From Xanthomonas euroxanthea (lineage in GTDB: Bacteria; Pseudomonadota; Gammaproteobacteria; Xanthomonadales; Xanthomonadaceae), in the NCBI RefSeq assembly GCF_900476395.1, contig NZ_UIHB01000005.1:1-64000 (forward strand): a stretch of DNA of 64,000 nt, given 5' to 3'. Of this stretch, positions 7,818-20,209 are shown one piece after another; the first letter of the stretch is position 1, and the number at the start of each line of letters is the position of its first letter. The position numbers were made by a program, and so were the translations under genes. The notes below the pieces were generated by a model. It ran no database searches. It saw only the letters and a list, made by a program, of their open reading frames with translations, and was not told the origin of the DNA.

Positions 7818-10145
7818 ATGAAGTCCCGCCCCCCGCACCCGACCGAACAGGCGGCGGCTCCCGGCGTCGCGGACGCCGCGTCGCCGACGACGGCGGATGC
7901 GCGGGCAGATCACCCGCTCATGCCCGGGACGATCAAGGCCGGCCCGATCACCGCCGGCATGACGAGGCCCGACGAACATCCCGACGCCACGCGCTCGCGC
8001 CTGCTGGCCGAAGCGCTGGACGGCAGCAGCAGTGCGATCCTGATCTGCGATCTGCAATCGCGCCTGCTCTATGCCAATGACGGCTTCCAGCGCATGTTCG
8101 GCTATACCGAGGCCGAACTGGTCGGCAAGCGTCCCTCGGACGTGCTCACCCGCGCGCAAAGCGACCAGGACGAGGTGGCACGCATCCGCGACCGCGCCGA
8201 CGCCCTGCAGCAGACCCAGGCCGACCTGCTGGTGTATCGCAAGGACGGCACGCCGCTGTGGATCTCGCTCAACTTCAATCCGATCTACGACGCCAGGCAT
8301 CTTCCCTCGCATTACGTGGCGGTGCTGACCGACATCACCGACACCAAGATGCATGAGGTGCTGCAGCACCGCGTGCTCGAGGCGCTGGTGCAGGAGCGGC
8401 CGCTGATCGAGGTGATGACGCTGATCTGCACCGAGGTCGAACGCATCGCGCCGGACGTGCTGGCCACGGTCATGAGCGCGGACAATCAAGGCTGCCTGCA
8501 TTCGCTGGCGGCCCCCAGCCTGCCGCCGGAGTATGCCGATGCGGTCAACGGCTTGAAGATCGCGCCGGGCGCAGGCGCCTGCGGCACGGCCGCCTGGCGC
8601 GGCCGTGCGGTGATGGTGGAAGACATCGCCACCGACCCGCTGTTCGCGCAATTTCGCGAAGTATTGTTGCCGATGGGCCTGCGCGCCTGCTGGAGCACGC
8701 CGATCCGCTCCAACAGCGCACGCGTGCTCGGGACCTTCGCGCTGTACTACCGCAAGGCCCAGCGGGCCGATGCCTGGCACGTACGCCTCACCGATCTGTG
8801 CCAGCAGCTGTGCACGCTGGCACTGGAGCGCGAGCAGACCCGCCAACGCGTGCACCAACTCGCGTTCTACGATGCGCTGACCGGCCTGCCCAACCGCATC
8901 ATGTTCAGCGCACGCGCCGAGCAGGCCCTGACGCAGGCCGAATATGCCGGCGAACCGGCCACGTTGATGTTCATCAACATCGACCGCTTCAAATTGATCA
9001 ACGACAGCCAGGGCCATGCCGCCGGCGACGGCCTGTTGCGCGACATCGCCCTGCGCATCGGCGAACAGCTGCCCGCCACCGCCATGCTGGCGCGCCTGGC
9101 AGGCGACGAATTCGCACTTGCGCTGCCGCAATGCAGTGCCGAGCAGGCCAGTGCCGCCGCAGAACGGGTGCTGGGCACCATTGCCAGGCCGCTGCCGGTC
9201 GGGCACATGACCGTGCATCCGTCCGCCAGCATCGGCGTGGCGATGTTTCCCGAGGACGGGCGCGACATCAACATCCTGCTGCGGCATGCCGATCTAGCCA
9301 TGAACCGCGCCAAGCAGGAAGGCGGCGGACGCTTCCGCTTCTTCAGTTCCGACATGAACCGCATGGCGCAGGAGCGCGTTGCGCTGGAAGCGGAGCTGCG
9401 CCAGGCCATCGGCCGCGATCAGCTGCAGCTGCACTATCAACCGCAATTGCACAGCGCCGCGCCGCACGCGCTGTATGGCGTGGAAGCGCTGTTGCGCTGG
9501 AATCATCCACAACTGGGCGCCATTTCGCCGGCGCGTTTCCTGCCCGTGGCCGAAGAGCAAGGCATGATGCCGCAGCTCAACGATTGGGTATTGCGCAGCG
9601 CCTGCCGGCAGATCGCCGATTGGCGCACGCGTGGTGTGCCGGTGACGCGGGTGTCGGTAAACCTGTCGGCGAGCAGCTTCGAAAGCCCGCGCATGCTCAG
9701 CGACCTGCTGCGCCTGATCGCCGAGACGGGCGCGCAGCCCTCCGACCTCACGCTGGAAATGACCGAGAGCGTGATGCTGTCCGGGCAACCGGGCGTGCTG
9801 GAGAACCTGCATGCCATCCGCGAAGCCGGTATCTCGTTGTCGCTGGACGACTTCGGCACCGGCTACTCCAGCCTGAGCCACCTGCACCGCCTGCCGATCG
9901 ACGAACTCAAGCTGGACATGAGCTTCGTGCGCGACATCGAACACAGCGAAGACGCCCGCGCCCTCACCACCTCGGTGCTGCGCATCGGCGAGCATCTGCG
10001 CAAGCACGTGGTTGCCGAAGGCGTGGAAAACGAAGCACAGCGCCTGTTCCTTGCCGACCTCGGCTGCGAAGTGCTGCAGGGCTATCTGTTTTCGCGGCCC
10101 TTGCCGGCGGCGGCACTGGAAGCCTGGTTGGGTGCGCAGCCTTAG
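7818..10145 (+). CDS. PAS-GAF-GGDEF-EAL cyclic-di-GMP signalling protein
   Basis: 775 residues, no membrane helix. A low-complexity N-terminus (1-60) is followed by PAS (about 65-185, with ANDGFQRMFGYTEAEL), GAF (about 190-345), GGDEF (about 360-515) and EAL (about 525-770). The GGDEF loop reads AGDEF and the upstream RxxD inhibitory site is absent (PATA at that position). Metal-site residues (NIDRFKLIND) are kept, so cyclase activity is uncertain. The EAL domain keeps EALLRW, NLSASSF, EMTES, DDFGTGYSSL, DELKLD and VAEGVE, so a working phosphodiesterase is likely. It starts 6 bases after cheB and may be cotranscribed. Confidence 0.9.
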   Translation: MKSRPPHPTEQAAAPGVADAASPTTADARADHPLMPGTIKAGPITAGMTRPDEHPDATRSRLLAEALDGSSSAILICDLQSRLLYANDGFQRMFGYTEAELVGKRPSDVLTRAQSDQDEVARIRDRADALQQTQADLLVYRKDGTPLWISLNFNPIYDARHLPSHYVAVLTDITDTKMHEVLQHRVLEALVQERPLIEVMTLICTEVERIAPDVLATVMSADNQGCLHSLAAPSLPPEYADAVNGLKIAPGAGACGTAAWRGRAVMVEDIATDPLFAQFREVLLPMGLRACWSTPIRSNSARVLGTFALYYRKAQRADAWHVRLTDLCQQLCTLALEREQTRQRVHQLAFYDALTGLPNRIMFSARAEQALTQAEYAGEPATLMFINIDRFKLINDSQGHAAGDGLLRDIALRIGEQLPATAMLARLAGDEFALALPQCSAEQASAAAERVLGTIARPLPVGHMTVHPSASIGVAMFPEDGRDINILLRHADLAMNRAKQEGGGRFRFFSSDMNRMAQERVALEAELRQAIGRDQLQLHYQPQLHSAAPHALYGVEALLRWNHPQLGAISPARFLPVAEEQGMMPQLNDWVLRSACRQIADWRTRGVPVTRVSVNLSASSFESPRMLSDLLRLIAETGAQPSDLTLEMTESVMLSGQPGVLENLHAIREAGISLSLDDFGTGYSSLSHLHRLPIDELKLDMSFVRDIEHSEDARALTTSVLRIGEHLRKHVVAEGVENEAQRLFLADLGCEVLQGYLFSRPLPAAALEAWLGAQP

Positions 10146-10251
10146 TACGGCTTCGGTGTCCGTGGCAGAGCTCAAAAGCAGGTGTTCTTCAGCTCAGGCT
10201 GGAGAATGTCGAGCAGAGAACGCAAAGCATCTGATCTGGTACTTCGGTGCA

Positions 10252-10360
10252 GGGCCCTTGCCCGCCCACCATCGCGGGACACGCCGTAAGGACGTCCCTG
10301 TAGGCTCTGGCGCGGCATCCATGCCGCTCAAGGTCCCGCGACGGTGAGCGGGCAAGGACC
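10252..10360 (-). repeat. 109-bp palindromic intergenic element, copy 3 (inverted)
   Basis: Reverse orientation relative to the copies at 114-222 and 337-445, same length. It keeps both long complementary arms and the inner gcggcatccatgccgc palindrome. It lies in the 329-bp gap between the EAL gene and the convergent hydrolase. Apart from a short direct repeat at 10381-10434 I see nothing else in this gap. Confidence 0.85.
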
Positions 10361-10380
10361 AAGTGAGGTGATCGGCGCTC

Positions 10381-10434
10381 ATGGTTGCAAGCAGCGCCAA
10401 TCGAGATGGTCGTTGCGCATGGTTGCAAGCAACG
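10381..10434. repeat. Short direct repeat (16-bp copies 38 bp apart)
   Basis: atggttgcaagca(g/a)cg occurs at 10381-10396 and 10419-10434, beside the palindromic element. The intervening atcgagatggtcg is the complement of sequence just left of the palindrome at 337, so the repeat family may extend beyond its 109-bp core. Confidence 0.6.
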
Positions 10435-10474
10435 CATGGTGTCGCTCTGATTCACCAGATCAGCAGCACACCAG

Positions 10475-11353
10475 TCAGAGCGGTGCCTGTGCCTGAGCGC
10501 TGCCTTCAAGCGCGCGCCTGTCCATCCGCGTCGAATCCGATGCCACCGTGCGCTTCAACCACCCCAGCAACTGCGCGGTGACGAACGCCGGATTCTCCAG
10601 CGATGCGATATGCCCAGCATCGGGAATCAGCTCGTAGTCGCAACCGATCACCTCGGCCATCAGCCACAATTCTTCGGGCGGCCGCGGAATATCGTCCGCG
10701 CCGCCGAGCAGGAACGTGCTGGCCGGATTCAGCGCAGACATCGCCTCCAGGCGATCGGCGCGCCCGAAGATCAGCCGGCCCAACGGCACGATGGAGGCAC
10801 GCACCTGCTCGGCCGACAGCGCCGCCAGGCGCTGTGCAAACGCCGCCGGCAGCGCGGAATTCAGATCGATGCCGGGACGGAAAAAGATCGGCACGATCGC
10901 CTCGATCAACGCAGGCGTCACCTGCCCCGCGGCTTCCATTGCATCGAGCAACCCGAAATAACGCGTTTGCGTGGCCTGCGGCTCGGCCCCCAGGAAGGTA
11001 TCCAACAACACCAGGCTGCGCACGCGCTCCGGTGCCAGCAGCGCCAGCTCGGCGGCCCACATGCCACCGACCGACAAGCCGACCACCGCGCACTGCGGCA
11101 GCTCCAACGCGTCCAGCAATTGCAGCATCTGCCTGGCAAGATCGCCAACCGTCTGCGTGCCTGCCGGCAATGCTGCCGACTGTCCGTGTCCCCACAACTC
11201 GGGGACGATGACCCGATAGTGCTGCGACAGCGCCTGGATCTGCGGCTCCCACATGGCCGCATCCCAGAGATAACTGTGGCCGAGCAGAACCGGAAACCCG
11301 TGACCGTAGTGTGCGTAGTGCAGCGTTTGACCAGCGATCGTGCAAGTAGGCAT
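10475..11353 (-). CDS. Alpha/beta-fold hydrolase
   Basis: 292 residues, one alpha/beta hydrolase domain. Visible features are the oxyanion region GHGFPVLLGHSYLWD, the nucleophile elbow GLSVGGMWAA (GxSxG, Ser catalytic) and the terminal DAGHIASLENP carrying the catalytic His. The likely acid is an Asp after the sixth strand. The substrate cannot be told; the closest general type is the esterase or lactonase-like group acting on small esters. It is convergent with the EAL gene and transcribed in the same direction as acnB upstream, with a terminator between them. Confidence 0.85.
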   Translation of the reverse strand: MPTCTIAGQTLHYAHYGHGFPVLLGHSYLWDAAMWEPQIQALSQHYRVIVPELWGHGQSAALPAGTQTVGDLARQMLQLLDALELPQCAVVGLSVGGMWAAELALLAPERVRSLVLLDTFLGAEPQATQTRYFGLLDAMEAAGQVTPALIEAIVPIFFRPGIDLNSALPAAFAQRLAALSAEQVRASIVPLGRLIFGRADRLEAMSALNPASTFLLGGADDIPRPPEELWLMAEVIGCDYELIPDAGHIASLENPAFVTAQLLGWLKRTVASDSTRMDRRALEGSAQAQAPL

Positions 11354-11501
11354 TGGAGATCATCACAGCGAGTGGAAGCGGCGCCACTCTAGGCCTCCCG
11401 ACTTCAGATTTTTGTTGCAATGCGGCAGGTGAGTTAACTGCGATTGCCTTTAACTTCCGGCATTGCTTGGCCAAGACGAAGCCATCGCCCGAATAACGAA
11501 A

Positions 11502-11524
11502 AACGCCCGGCATTGCCGGGCGTT
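11502..11524 (-). terminator. Terminator of acnB
   Basis: A 10-bp perfect GC stem (AACGCCCGGC) with a 3-base loop, 27 bases beyond the acnB stop, followed on the minus strand by a T tract. Confidence 0.85.
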
Positions 11525-11550
11525 CTCGAACGGGTGATCCAACCGTTGGA

Positions 11551-14142
11551 TCAGGCAGCGACGGTGTCGGCCACGTCCTGATATTCCTGGATCTGATCGA
11601 AGTTCATGTAACGGTAGATCTGGTCGCCACTGGTCTTGATCACGCCCACATCGGCCATGTACTCGTCCTTGGTCGGGATGCGACCCAGACGCGAGCAGAT
11701 CGCGGCCAGTTCCGCCGAACCCAGGTACACGTTGGTGTTGCGGCCGAGACGGTTGGGGAAGTTACGCGTGGAGGTGGAGAACACCGTGGCGCCCTCGCGT
11801 GCCTGGGCCTGGTTGCCCATGCACAGCGAGCAGCCCGGCATTTCCATACGCGCACCGGCCGCGCCGAAGGTGCCGTAATGGCCTTCCTTGGTCAGCTCGG
11901 AGGCATCCATCTTGGTCGGCGGCGCAACCCACAGGCGGGTCGGGATGTCGCGCTTGCCTTCCAGCAACTTGGCGGCGGCACGGAAGTGACCGATGTTGGT
12001 CATGCACGAACCGATGAACACCTCGTCGATCGCCGCGCCGGCCACGTCGGACAGTGTCTTGACGTCGTCCGGGTCGTTCGGGCATGCCACGATCGGCTCG
12101 TGGATGTCGGCCAGGTCGATCTCGATGACGGCCGCGTATTCGGCGTCGGCATCGGGCTGCAGCAGCTGCGGGTCGGCCAGCCACTCTTCCATCTTCTTGA
12201 TGCGGCGGCCCAGCGTGCGCGCATCGGCATAGCCTTCGGCAATCATCCAGCGCAGCAGCGTGATGTTGCTGGTCAGGTATTCGATGATCGGCGCCTTGTC
12301 CAGGTGCACGGTGCAACCGGCCGCCGAGCGCTCGGCCGAGGCGTCGGACAGCTCGAACGCCTGCTCCACCTTCAGGTTCGGCAGCCCTTCGATTTCCAGG
12401 ATGCGGCCGGAGAAGATGTTCTTCTTGCCCTGCTTGGCCACGGTCAGCAGGCCGTCCTTAATTGCGTACAGCGGGATCGCGTTGACCAGATCGCGCAGGG
12501 TCACGCCCGGCTGCATCTCACCCTTGAAGCGCACCAGCACGCTCTCGGGCATGTCCAGCGGCATCACGCCGGTGGCAGCGGCGAACGCCACCAGGCCGGA
12601 GCCGGCCGGGAACGAGATGCCGATCGGGAAACGCGTATGCGAGTCGCCGCCGGTGCCGACCGTGTCGGGCAGCAGCATGCGATTGAGCCAGCTATGGATC
12701 ACGCCATCGCCCGGACGCAGCGAGACGCCGCCACGGGTGGAGATGAACTCCGGCAAGGTGTGATGGGTCTTGACGTCCACCGGCTTCGGGTAAGCGGCGG
12801 TGTGGCAGAACGACTGCATCACCAGGTCGGCCGAGAAGCCCAGGCAGGCCAGGTCCTTGAGCTCGTCGCGGGTCATCGGGCCGGTGGTGTCCTGCGAGCC
12901 CACCGAGGTCATCTTCGGCTCGCAATAGGTGCCCGGGCGCATGCCCTGGCCTTCCGGCAGACCGCAGGCGCGGCCGACCATCTTCTGCGCCAGCGAGAAG
13001 CCCTTGCCGGTGTCCGGCGGGTCCATCGGCAGGCGGAACAGGTCCGAGGCCGGCAGGCCCAGGAATTCGCGTGCCTTGGCGGTGAGGCCGCGGCCGACGA
13101 TCAGCGGAATGCGGCCGCCGGCGCGCACTTCGTCGAACAGCACGTCGGACTTCATCGCGAACTCGGCGATCACCTGCCCGTTCTTCAGTGCCTTGCCGTC
13201 GTACGGACGCAGCTCGACCACATCGCCGTGCTCCATCTGCGACACGTCCAGCTCGATCGGCAATGCACCGGCGTCTTCCATCGTGTTGTAGAAGATCGGG
13301 GCGATCTTGCTGCCCAGGCACACGCCGCCGAAGCGCTTGTTCGGGATGAACGGAATGTCCTCGCCGGTCCACCACAGCACCGAGTTGGTCGCCGACTTGC
13401 GCGAGGAACCGGTACCGACCACATCACCCACGTAGGCGACCAGATGGCCCTTGGCCTTGAGGTCGGCGATGGCCTGGATCGGGCCACGCTTGCCGTCTTC
13501 TTCCGGCACGAAGGCCGCGCCGTCGCGGGCGTTCTTCAGCATCGCCAGCGCGTGCAGCGGGATGTCCGGGCGCGTGGTCGCATCCGGGGCCGGCGACAGG
13601 TCGTCGGTGTTGGTCTCGCCGGGTACCTTGAACACGGTGACGGTCATGCTTTGCGGCACTTCCGGCTTGCTGGTGAACCACTCGGCCTCGGCCCAGCTCT
13701 GCAGCACGGCCTTGGCGTGCGCGTTACCGGCTTCGGCCTTTTCCTGCACGTCGTGGAAGGCGTCGAACACCAGCAAGGTGTGCTTGAGCGCTTCGGCGGC
13801 GGTGGCGCCCAGCTCGGGGTTGTCGAGCAGATCGATCAGCGGCTGGATGTTGTAGCCGCCCAGCATGGTGCCGAGCAGCTCGGTCGCACGCGTGGGGCTG
13901 ATCAGCGCGGTCTTTTCGGTGCCGAACGCCACCGCGGCCAGGTACGAGGCCTTGACCTTGGCGGCGTCATCGACACCGGCCGGGACGCGCTGGCTGAGCA
14001 GCTCGACCAGGAATTGTTCTTCGCCCGCCGGCGGAGCCTTCAGCAGCTCGATGACCTCGGCGGTCTGCTGCGCGGTCAGCGGCAGCGGCGGGATACCGAG
14101 CGCGGCGCGCTCTGCAACGTGGTGGCGATAGGCTTCCAACAT
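11551..14142 (-). CDS. acnB: Aconitate hydratase B
   Basis: 863 residues, the normal AcnB length. It has the HEAT-like N-terminal domain (about 1-160) found only in the AcnB class, then the swivel domain and the catalytic core. The [4Fe-4S] cysteines are in [12 protein letters not shown] and in PGCSLCMGN. It isomerises citrate to isocitrate in the TCA cycle, and in other bacteria AcnB can also act as an RNA-binding regulator when the cluster is lost. It is separated from the second aconitase (acnA) by a toxin-antitoxin pair. Confidence 0.97.
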   Translation of the reverse strand: MLEAYRHHVAERAALGIPPLPLTAQQTAEVIELLKAPPAGEEQFLVELLSQRVPAGVDDAAKVKASYLAAVAFGTEKTALISPTRATELLGTMLGGYNIQPLIDLLDNPELGATAAEALKHTLLVFDAFHDVQEKAEAGNAHAKAVLQSWAEAEWFTSKPEVPQSMTVTVFKVPGETNTDDLSPAPDATTRPDIPLHALAMLKNARDGAAFVPEEDGKRGPIQAIADLKAKGHLVAYVGDVVGTGSSRKSATNSVLWWTGEDIPFIPNKRFGGVCLGSKIAPIFYNTMEDAGALPIELDVSQMEHGDVVELRPYDGKALKNGQVIAEFAMKSDVLFDEVRAGGRIPLIVGRGLTAKAREFLGLPASDLFRLPMDPPDTGKGFSLAQKMVGRACGLPEGQGMRPGTYCEPKMTSVGSQDTTGPMTRDELKDLACLGFSADLVMQSFCHTAAYPKPVDVKTHHTLPEFISTRGGVSLRPGDGVIHSWLNRMLLPDTVGTGGDSHTRFPIGISFPAGSGLVAFAAATGVMPLDMPESVLVRFKGEMQPGVTLRDLVNAIPLYAIKDGLLTVAKQGKKNIFSGRILEIEGLPNLKVEQAFELSDASAERSAAGCTVHLDKAPIIEYLTSNITLLRWMIAEGYADARTLGRRIKKMEEWLADPQLLQPDADAEYAAVIEIDLADIHEPIVACPNDPDDVKTLSDVAGAAIDEVFIGSCMTNIGHFRAAAKLLEGKRDIPTRLWVAPPTKMDASELTKEGHYGTFGAAGARMEMPGCSLCMGNQAQAREGATVFSTSTRNFPNRLGRNTNVYLGSAELAAICSRLGRIPTKDEYMADVGVIKTSGDQIYRYMNFDQIQEYQDVADTVAA

Positions 14143-14190
14143 GCGGATTCTCCGAAAGACAACAGTGAATGTGTAAACGCGAAACGTGGA

Positions 14191-14601
14191 TCAGCGTGCG
14201 GGTTTGGGGACAACGATCTTCAAACCCTTGAAGTAGTCGCGGAAAAAGCCCTCGTCGCGGGTGATCAACCCGTCGCACTGGAGCATCGCGTGGGCGCCGA
14301 TCAGGAAATCGGCCACCACCCGCTCGCGCTTGCCGCCGCGCGCGCGGAAGCGCTTGTTCATATGGCCGGCGCGCACCGCCGCCGCTTCCTGGGTGGCTTC
14401 GTAACGCACCCCGATCGAGGCCAGGGTTTCCATCAGGTCGACCTGGGTGTCGAGCATGGCCAGCACCTCGGCCACCACCGCATCGCAGACCACCACCTCG
14501 TCGCGCGCCAGCGCATCGCCGATGCAGATCTCCGACACCTCGCCGTAGACCGCATCGCCGACCAGGATGTCGAGCAGCACCGAGGAATCCAGGGCAATCA
14601 T
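14191..14601 (-). CDS. PIN-domain ribonuclease toxin (VapC family)
   Basis: 136 residues, one PIN domain. The acidic active-site residues are in place: Asp5 (IALDSSVLLD), Glu45 (VVAEVLAML), Asp98 (ERVVADFLIGAHA) and Asp116 (ITRDEGFF). VapC toxins cleave specific tRNAs or rRNA; the target here is unknown. The start ATG overlaps the antitoxin stop by 4 bases, the usual antitoxin-first order. It lies 48 bases before acnB on the same strand, so read-through into acnB is possible. Confidence 0.88.
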   Translation of the reverse strand: MIALDSSVLLDILVGDAVYGEVSEICIGDALARDEVVVCDAVVAEVLAMLDTQVDLMETLASIGVRYEATQEAAAVRAGHMNKRFRARGGKRERVVADFLIGAHAMLQCDGLITRDEGFFRDYFKGLKIVVPKPAR

Positions 14602-14846
14602 GGGTCGAACGGATCCCCGGGGGCGCGGCCACGGATGGCGCGCATCGCCTCGTCGGTACTGGTCAGCCCGTCGACCAGCTTGAACTTGCCGCGCACCTTG
14701 CGCAGCGCCTCGCTGACGTCCTTGCGCAGGATGATGCGCCCGCCGTCGAGCTCGATCTTGAGCGTGGTGCCCTTGGTCAGGCCCAGGGCATCGCGCACGG
14801 CCTTGGGCAGCGTGATCTGCCCGCGTTCGGCAACTGTGGCTTCCAT
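14598..14846 (-). CDS. AbrB/MazE-type antitoxin of the PIN toxin
   Basis: 82 residues. The N-terminal swapped-hairpin DNA-binding domain (about 2-48) has the family signature ERGQITLPKAVRDALGL and KGTTLKIELDGGRIIL. The C-terminal tail (49-82) would bind and neutralise the toxin. It should also repress its own promoter: a 7-bp inverted repeat lies directly over the -10 box upstream. Confidence 0.88.
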   Translation of the reverse strand: MEATVAERGQITLPKAVRDALGLTKGTTLKIELDGGRIILRKDVSEALRKVRGKFKLVDGLTSTDEAMRAIRGRAPGDPFDP

Positions 14847-14864
14847 GGAGGTGGCCCCGGCAGA

Positions 14865-14905
14865 AAGTATGCAGTGATTTTACATACTTGACTTGTCGTA
14901 CTCAA
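14865..14905 (-). promoter_or_regulatory. Promoter and overlapping operator of the toxin-antitoxin operon
   Basis: On the minus strand TTGAGT (14900-14905), a 17-base spacer and TAAAAT (14877-14882) form a good sigma-70 promoter. AAGTATG and CATACTT (14865-14871 and 14883-14889) are perfect inverted arms bracketing the -10 box, as expected for autorepression by the antitoxin. Confidence 0.72.
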
Positions 14906-14997
14906 GGCCACATACCCTGTGCTGCAACCGAACGTACACACTGAATTGGTCACACTGTCCCAAACAGACCTAAAGCCTGCTGCCATAGGAGTGATGC

Positions 14998-17766
<2,769 letters not shown>

Positions 17767-17796
17767 TCGCAGCGCGCTGCCCTGTAAGCATGACCC

Positions 17797-17820
17797 CACT
17801 CCCGCCGCCCGGCGGGAGTG
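17797..17820 (+). terminator. Terminator of acnA
   Basis: CACTCCCGCC, a 4-base loop and GGCGGGAGTG form a perfect 10-bp stem followed by gtgtttt, 30 bases after the stop. Confidence 0.88.
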
Positions 17821-17979
17821 GTGTTTTGGGCAACTGGAACCTCGTATTGCCGGACAGGTGAGCAGTCATCGGAGGCGGACGGGCGCTGCACGCAAACGCA
17901 GCGCAGCGCAGCGGGGAAATATCTTGCCATCCGATACCCACCGCGCCCACCTGGCGATGCGCGCTCCAGAATCGCGGCA

Positions 17980-18429
17980 TCAGTGCCCGGTCGGCTCCCA
18001 CTGCGCGTGGTACAGCTGCCAGTCGCCGTCCTGCAAGCGCCAGCCGGTGGTCACCTGGTAGGTCTGTGCCTGCTCGGGCAGCCAGCGCCCGCTGCCGCCG
18101 GTCAGCAGCGCGGTGAAACGCACGCGTGCGGTGTCATCGTGCAGTTGCACATCCACCGGCCCCAGGGTCACGCCGATGCGGCGATTGCCCAGCATCTGCA
18201 GCTGCATCAATCGCCGCAGGCCGGCTGCGTCCAGTCCTTGGTCGCCGACAAAATCCTCGGCCACCGGCACCATCGCCTCGCCGATGTCGCGCGCTTCGAT
18301 CGCCTGGTGCATCGTCTCCAGCGTTGCGCGCAGCCGTTGTTCCGGTGCGGCACGCGTGCAACCGACCAGGCCCACGATGCAAATCGCAACCAACCCGACC
18401 CGCCACCGCGCTTGAATGCTGCCCTGCAT
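17980..18429 (-). CDS. Small lipoprotein of unknown function, NTF2-like in outline
   Basis: 149 residues. A lipoprotein signal peptide (about 1-24) ends in the lipobox LVGC, so the product is probably membrane-anchored. The mature part begins with a helix (EQRLRATLETMHQAIEARD), continues with DIGEAMVPVAEDFVGD and ends with alternating strands (GWRLQDGDWQLYHAQWEP), an arrangement typical of NTF2/SnoaL-like folds; that is inference from pattern. The ATG at 18429 is chosen because it starts the signal peptide and follows aaaaggcga. It is divergent from rpfB with 97 bp between. Confidence 0.75.
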   Translation of the reverse strand: MQGSIQARWRVGLVAICIVGLVGCTRAAPEQRLRATLETMHQAIEARDIGEAMVPVAEDFVGDQGLDAAGLRRLMQLQMLGNRRIGVTLGPVDVQLHDDTARVRFTALLTGGSGRWLPEQAQTYQVTTGWRLQDGDWQLYHAQWEPTGH

Positions 18430-18526
18430 CACGCTTCGCCTTTTCCATCCATGACGGTATGCTGCCAGCTGTTGTAGCGCCGTGGAACACACCGCGTCAC
18501 GTAGCGAACACCCTGGAGGGGGGCAG

Positions 18527-20209
18527 ATGAATCAGGCACGTCCTTGGTTGCAAAGTTATCCGGCCGGCGTTGCCGCCGAGATCGATCTGGAGCAGTTCCG
18601 GACCGTGGCAGAGGTGTTCGCCACCTCGGTCAAGCGGTTCGCCGACCGCCCCGCGTATCACAGCTTCGGCAAGACCCTCACCTATCGCGAAGCTGATCAG
18701 CTGGTCGAGCAGTTTGCCGCCTATCTGCTTGGCGAACTGCAGTTGAAGAAAGGCGACCGCGTCGCCCTGATGATGCCCAACTGCCTGCAGTATCCGGTGG
18801 CCACCTTCGGCATCCTGCGTGCCGGCCTGACCGTGGTCAACGTCAATCCGCTCTACACCCCGCGCGAGCTGAAGCATCAGCTGATCGACTCCGGCGCCAG
18901 CGTGCTGGTGGTGATCGACAACTTCGGCACCACCGTGCAGCAGGTCATCGCCGACACCCCGGTCAAGCAGGTGATCACCACCGGGCTGGGCGACATGCTC
19001 GGCTTCCCGAAAGCGGCGCTGGTCAACTTCGTCGTCAAGTACGTCAAGAAGCTGGTGCCCGATTACCGCATCAAGGGCGCGATCCGGTTTCGCGACGCAC
19101 TGGCGCTGGGCCGCAAGCACAGCGTGCCGACGCTGCAGATCGAGCCCGATGACATCGCCTTCCTGCAGTACACCGGCGGCACCACCGGCGTGGCCAAGGG
19201 CGCGATGCTCACCCACCGCAATCTGGTGGCCAACATGCAGCAGGCCCACCAGTGGCTTGCCGGCACCGGCAAGCTGGAAGAAGGCGCCGAGGTGGTGATC
19301 ACCGCGCTGCCGCTGTACCACATCTTTGCATTGACGGCCAACGGCCTGGTCTTCATGAAGATCGGCGGCTGCAATCACCTGATCAGCAATCCGCGCGACA
19401 TGCCCGGCTTCGTCAAGGAATTGAAGAAGACCCGCTTCACCGCGTTCACCGGCGTCAATACGCTGTTCAACGGCCTGCTCAATACGCCCGGCTTCGACCA
19501 GGTGGATTTCTCCACGTTGAAGATGACCCTTGGCGGCGGCATGGCGGTGCAACGGTCAGTCGCCGAACGCTGGAAAAAGGTCACCGGCCTGACCCTGGTC
19601 GAGGCCTACGGCCTGACCGAAACCTCGCCTGCCGCCTGCATCAACCCGATGGACCTGAAGGACTACAACGGCTCGATCGGTCTGCCGATTCCGTCCACCG
19701 ATGCCTGCATCAAGGACGACGCCGGCGCGATGCTGCCGCTGGGCGAGATCGGCGAGCTGTGCATCAAGGGTCCGCAGGTGATGAAGGGCTACTGGAAGAA
19801 GCCGGAAGAAACCGCCAAGGTGATGGATGCCGACGGCTGGCTGCACACCGGCGATATCGCACGGATGGACGAGCAGGGTTTCGTCTACATCGTCGACCGC
19901 AAGAAGGACATGATCCTGGTGTCCGGCTTCAACGTCTACCCGAACGAGATCGAGGACGTGATCGCCGAAATGCCCGGGGTGCTGGAAGTGGCCGCTGTCG
20001 GCGTGCCGGACGAGAAGTCCGGCGAGATCGTCAAGGCGGTCATCGTGAAGAAAGACCCTGCGCTGACCGCCGATGCGGTCAAGGCGCACTGCCGCGCCAA
20101 CCTGACCGGCTACAAGCAGCCGCGCGTGATCGAGTTCCGCAAGGAACTGCCGAAAACCAATGTCGGCAAGATCCTGCGCCGCGAACTGCGGGATGCGCCC
20201 AAGGGATAA
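18527..20209 (+). CDS. rpfB: Fatty acyl-CoA ligase RpfB (FadD family)
   Basis: 560 residues, ANL adenylating enzyme. Motifs are the AMP/P-loop YTGGTTGVAKGAM, the A5-type VEAYGLTETSP and the hinge and C-terminal GWLHTGDIARMDEQGFVYIVDRKKD, with the catalytic lysine in KTNVGKILRREL. It activates long-chain fatty acids with ATP and CoA. In Xanthomonas, RpfB has been linked to processing and turnover of DSF-family signals and their precursors. The ATG at 18527 follows ggagggggg; an earlier in-frame ATG at 18482 lacks family sequence. It is codirectional with rpfF 474 bp downstream. Confidence 0.95.
   Translation: MNQARPWLQSYPAGVAAEIDLEQFRTVAEVFATSVKRFADRPAYHSFGKTLTYREADQLVEQFAAYLLGELQLKKGDRVALMMPNCLQYPVATFGILRAGLTVVNVNPLYTPRELKHQLIDSGASVLVVIDNFGTTVQQVIADTPVKQVITTGLGDMLGFPKAALVNFVVKYVKKLVPDYRIKGAIRFRDALALGRKHSVPTLQIEPDDIAFLQYTGGTTGVAKGAMLTHRNLVANMQQAHQWLAGTGKLEEGAEVVITALPLYHIFALTANGLVFMKIGGCNHLISNPRDMPGFVKELKKTRFTAFTGVNTLFNGLLNTPGFDQVDFSTLKMTLGGGMAVQRSVAERWKKVTGLTLVEAYGLTETSPAACINPMDLKDYNGSIGLPIPSTDACIKDDAGAMLPLGEIGELCIKGPQVMKGYWKKPEETAKVMDADGWLHTGDIARMDEQGFVYIVDRKKDMILVSGFNVYPNEIEDVIAEMPGVLEVAAVGVPDEKSGEIVKAVIVKKDPALTADAVKAHCRANLTGYKQPRVIEFRKELPKTNVGKILRRELRDAPKG

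Noticed and set aside
11878..14877. 999-codon plus-strand open frame opposite acnB and the antitoxin
   Set aside because: Antisense shadow of highly GC-biased coding DNA; no family sequence. The same applies to the long frames opposite the MCP, cheB, acnA, carB and the polyamine genes.
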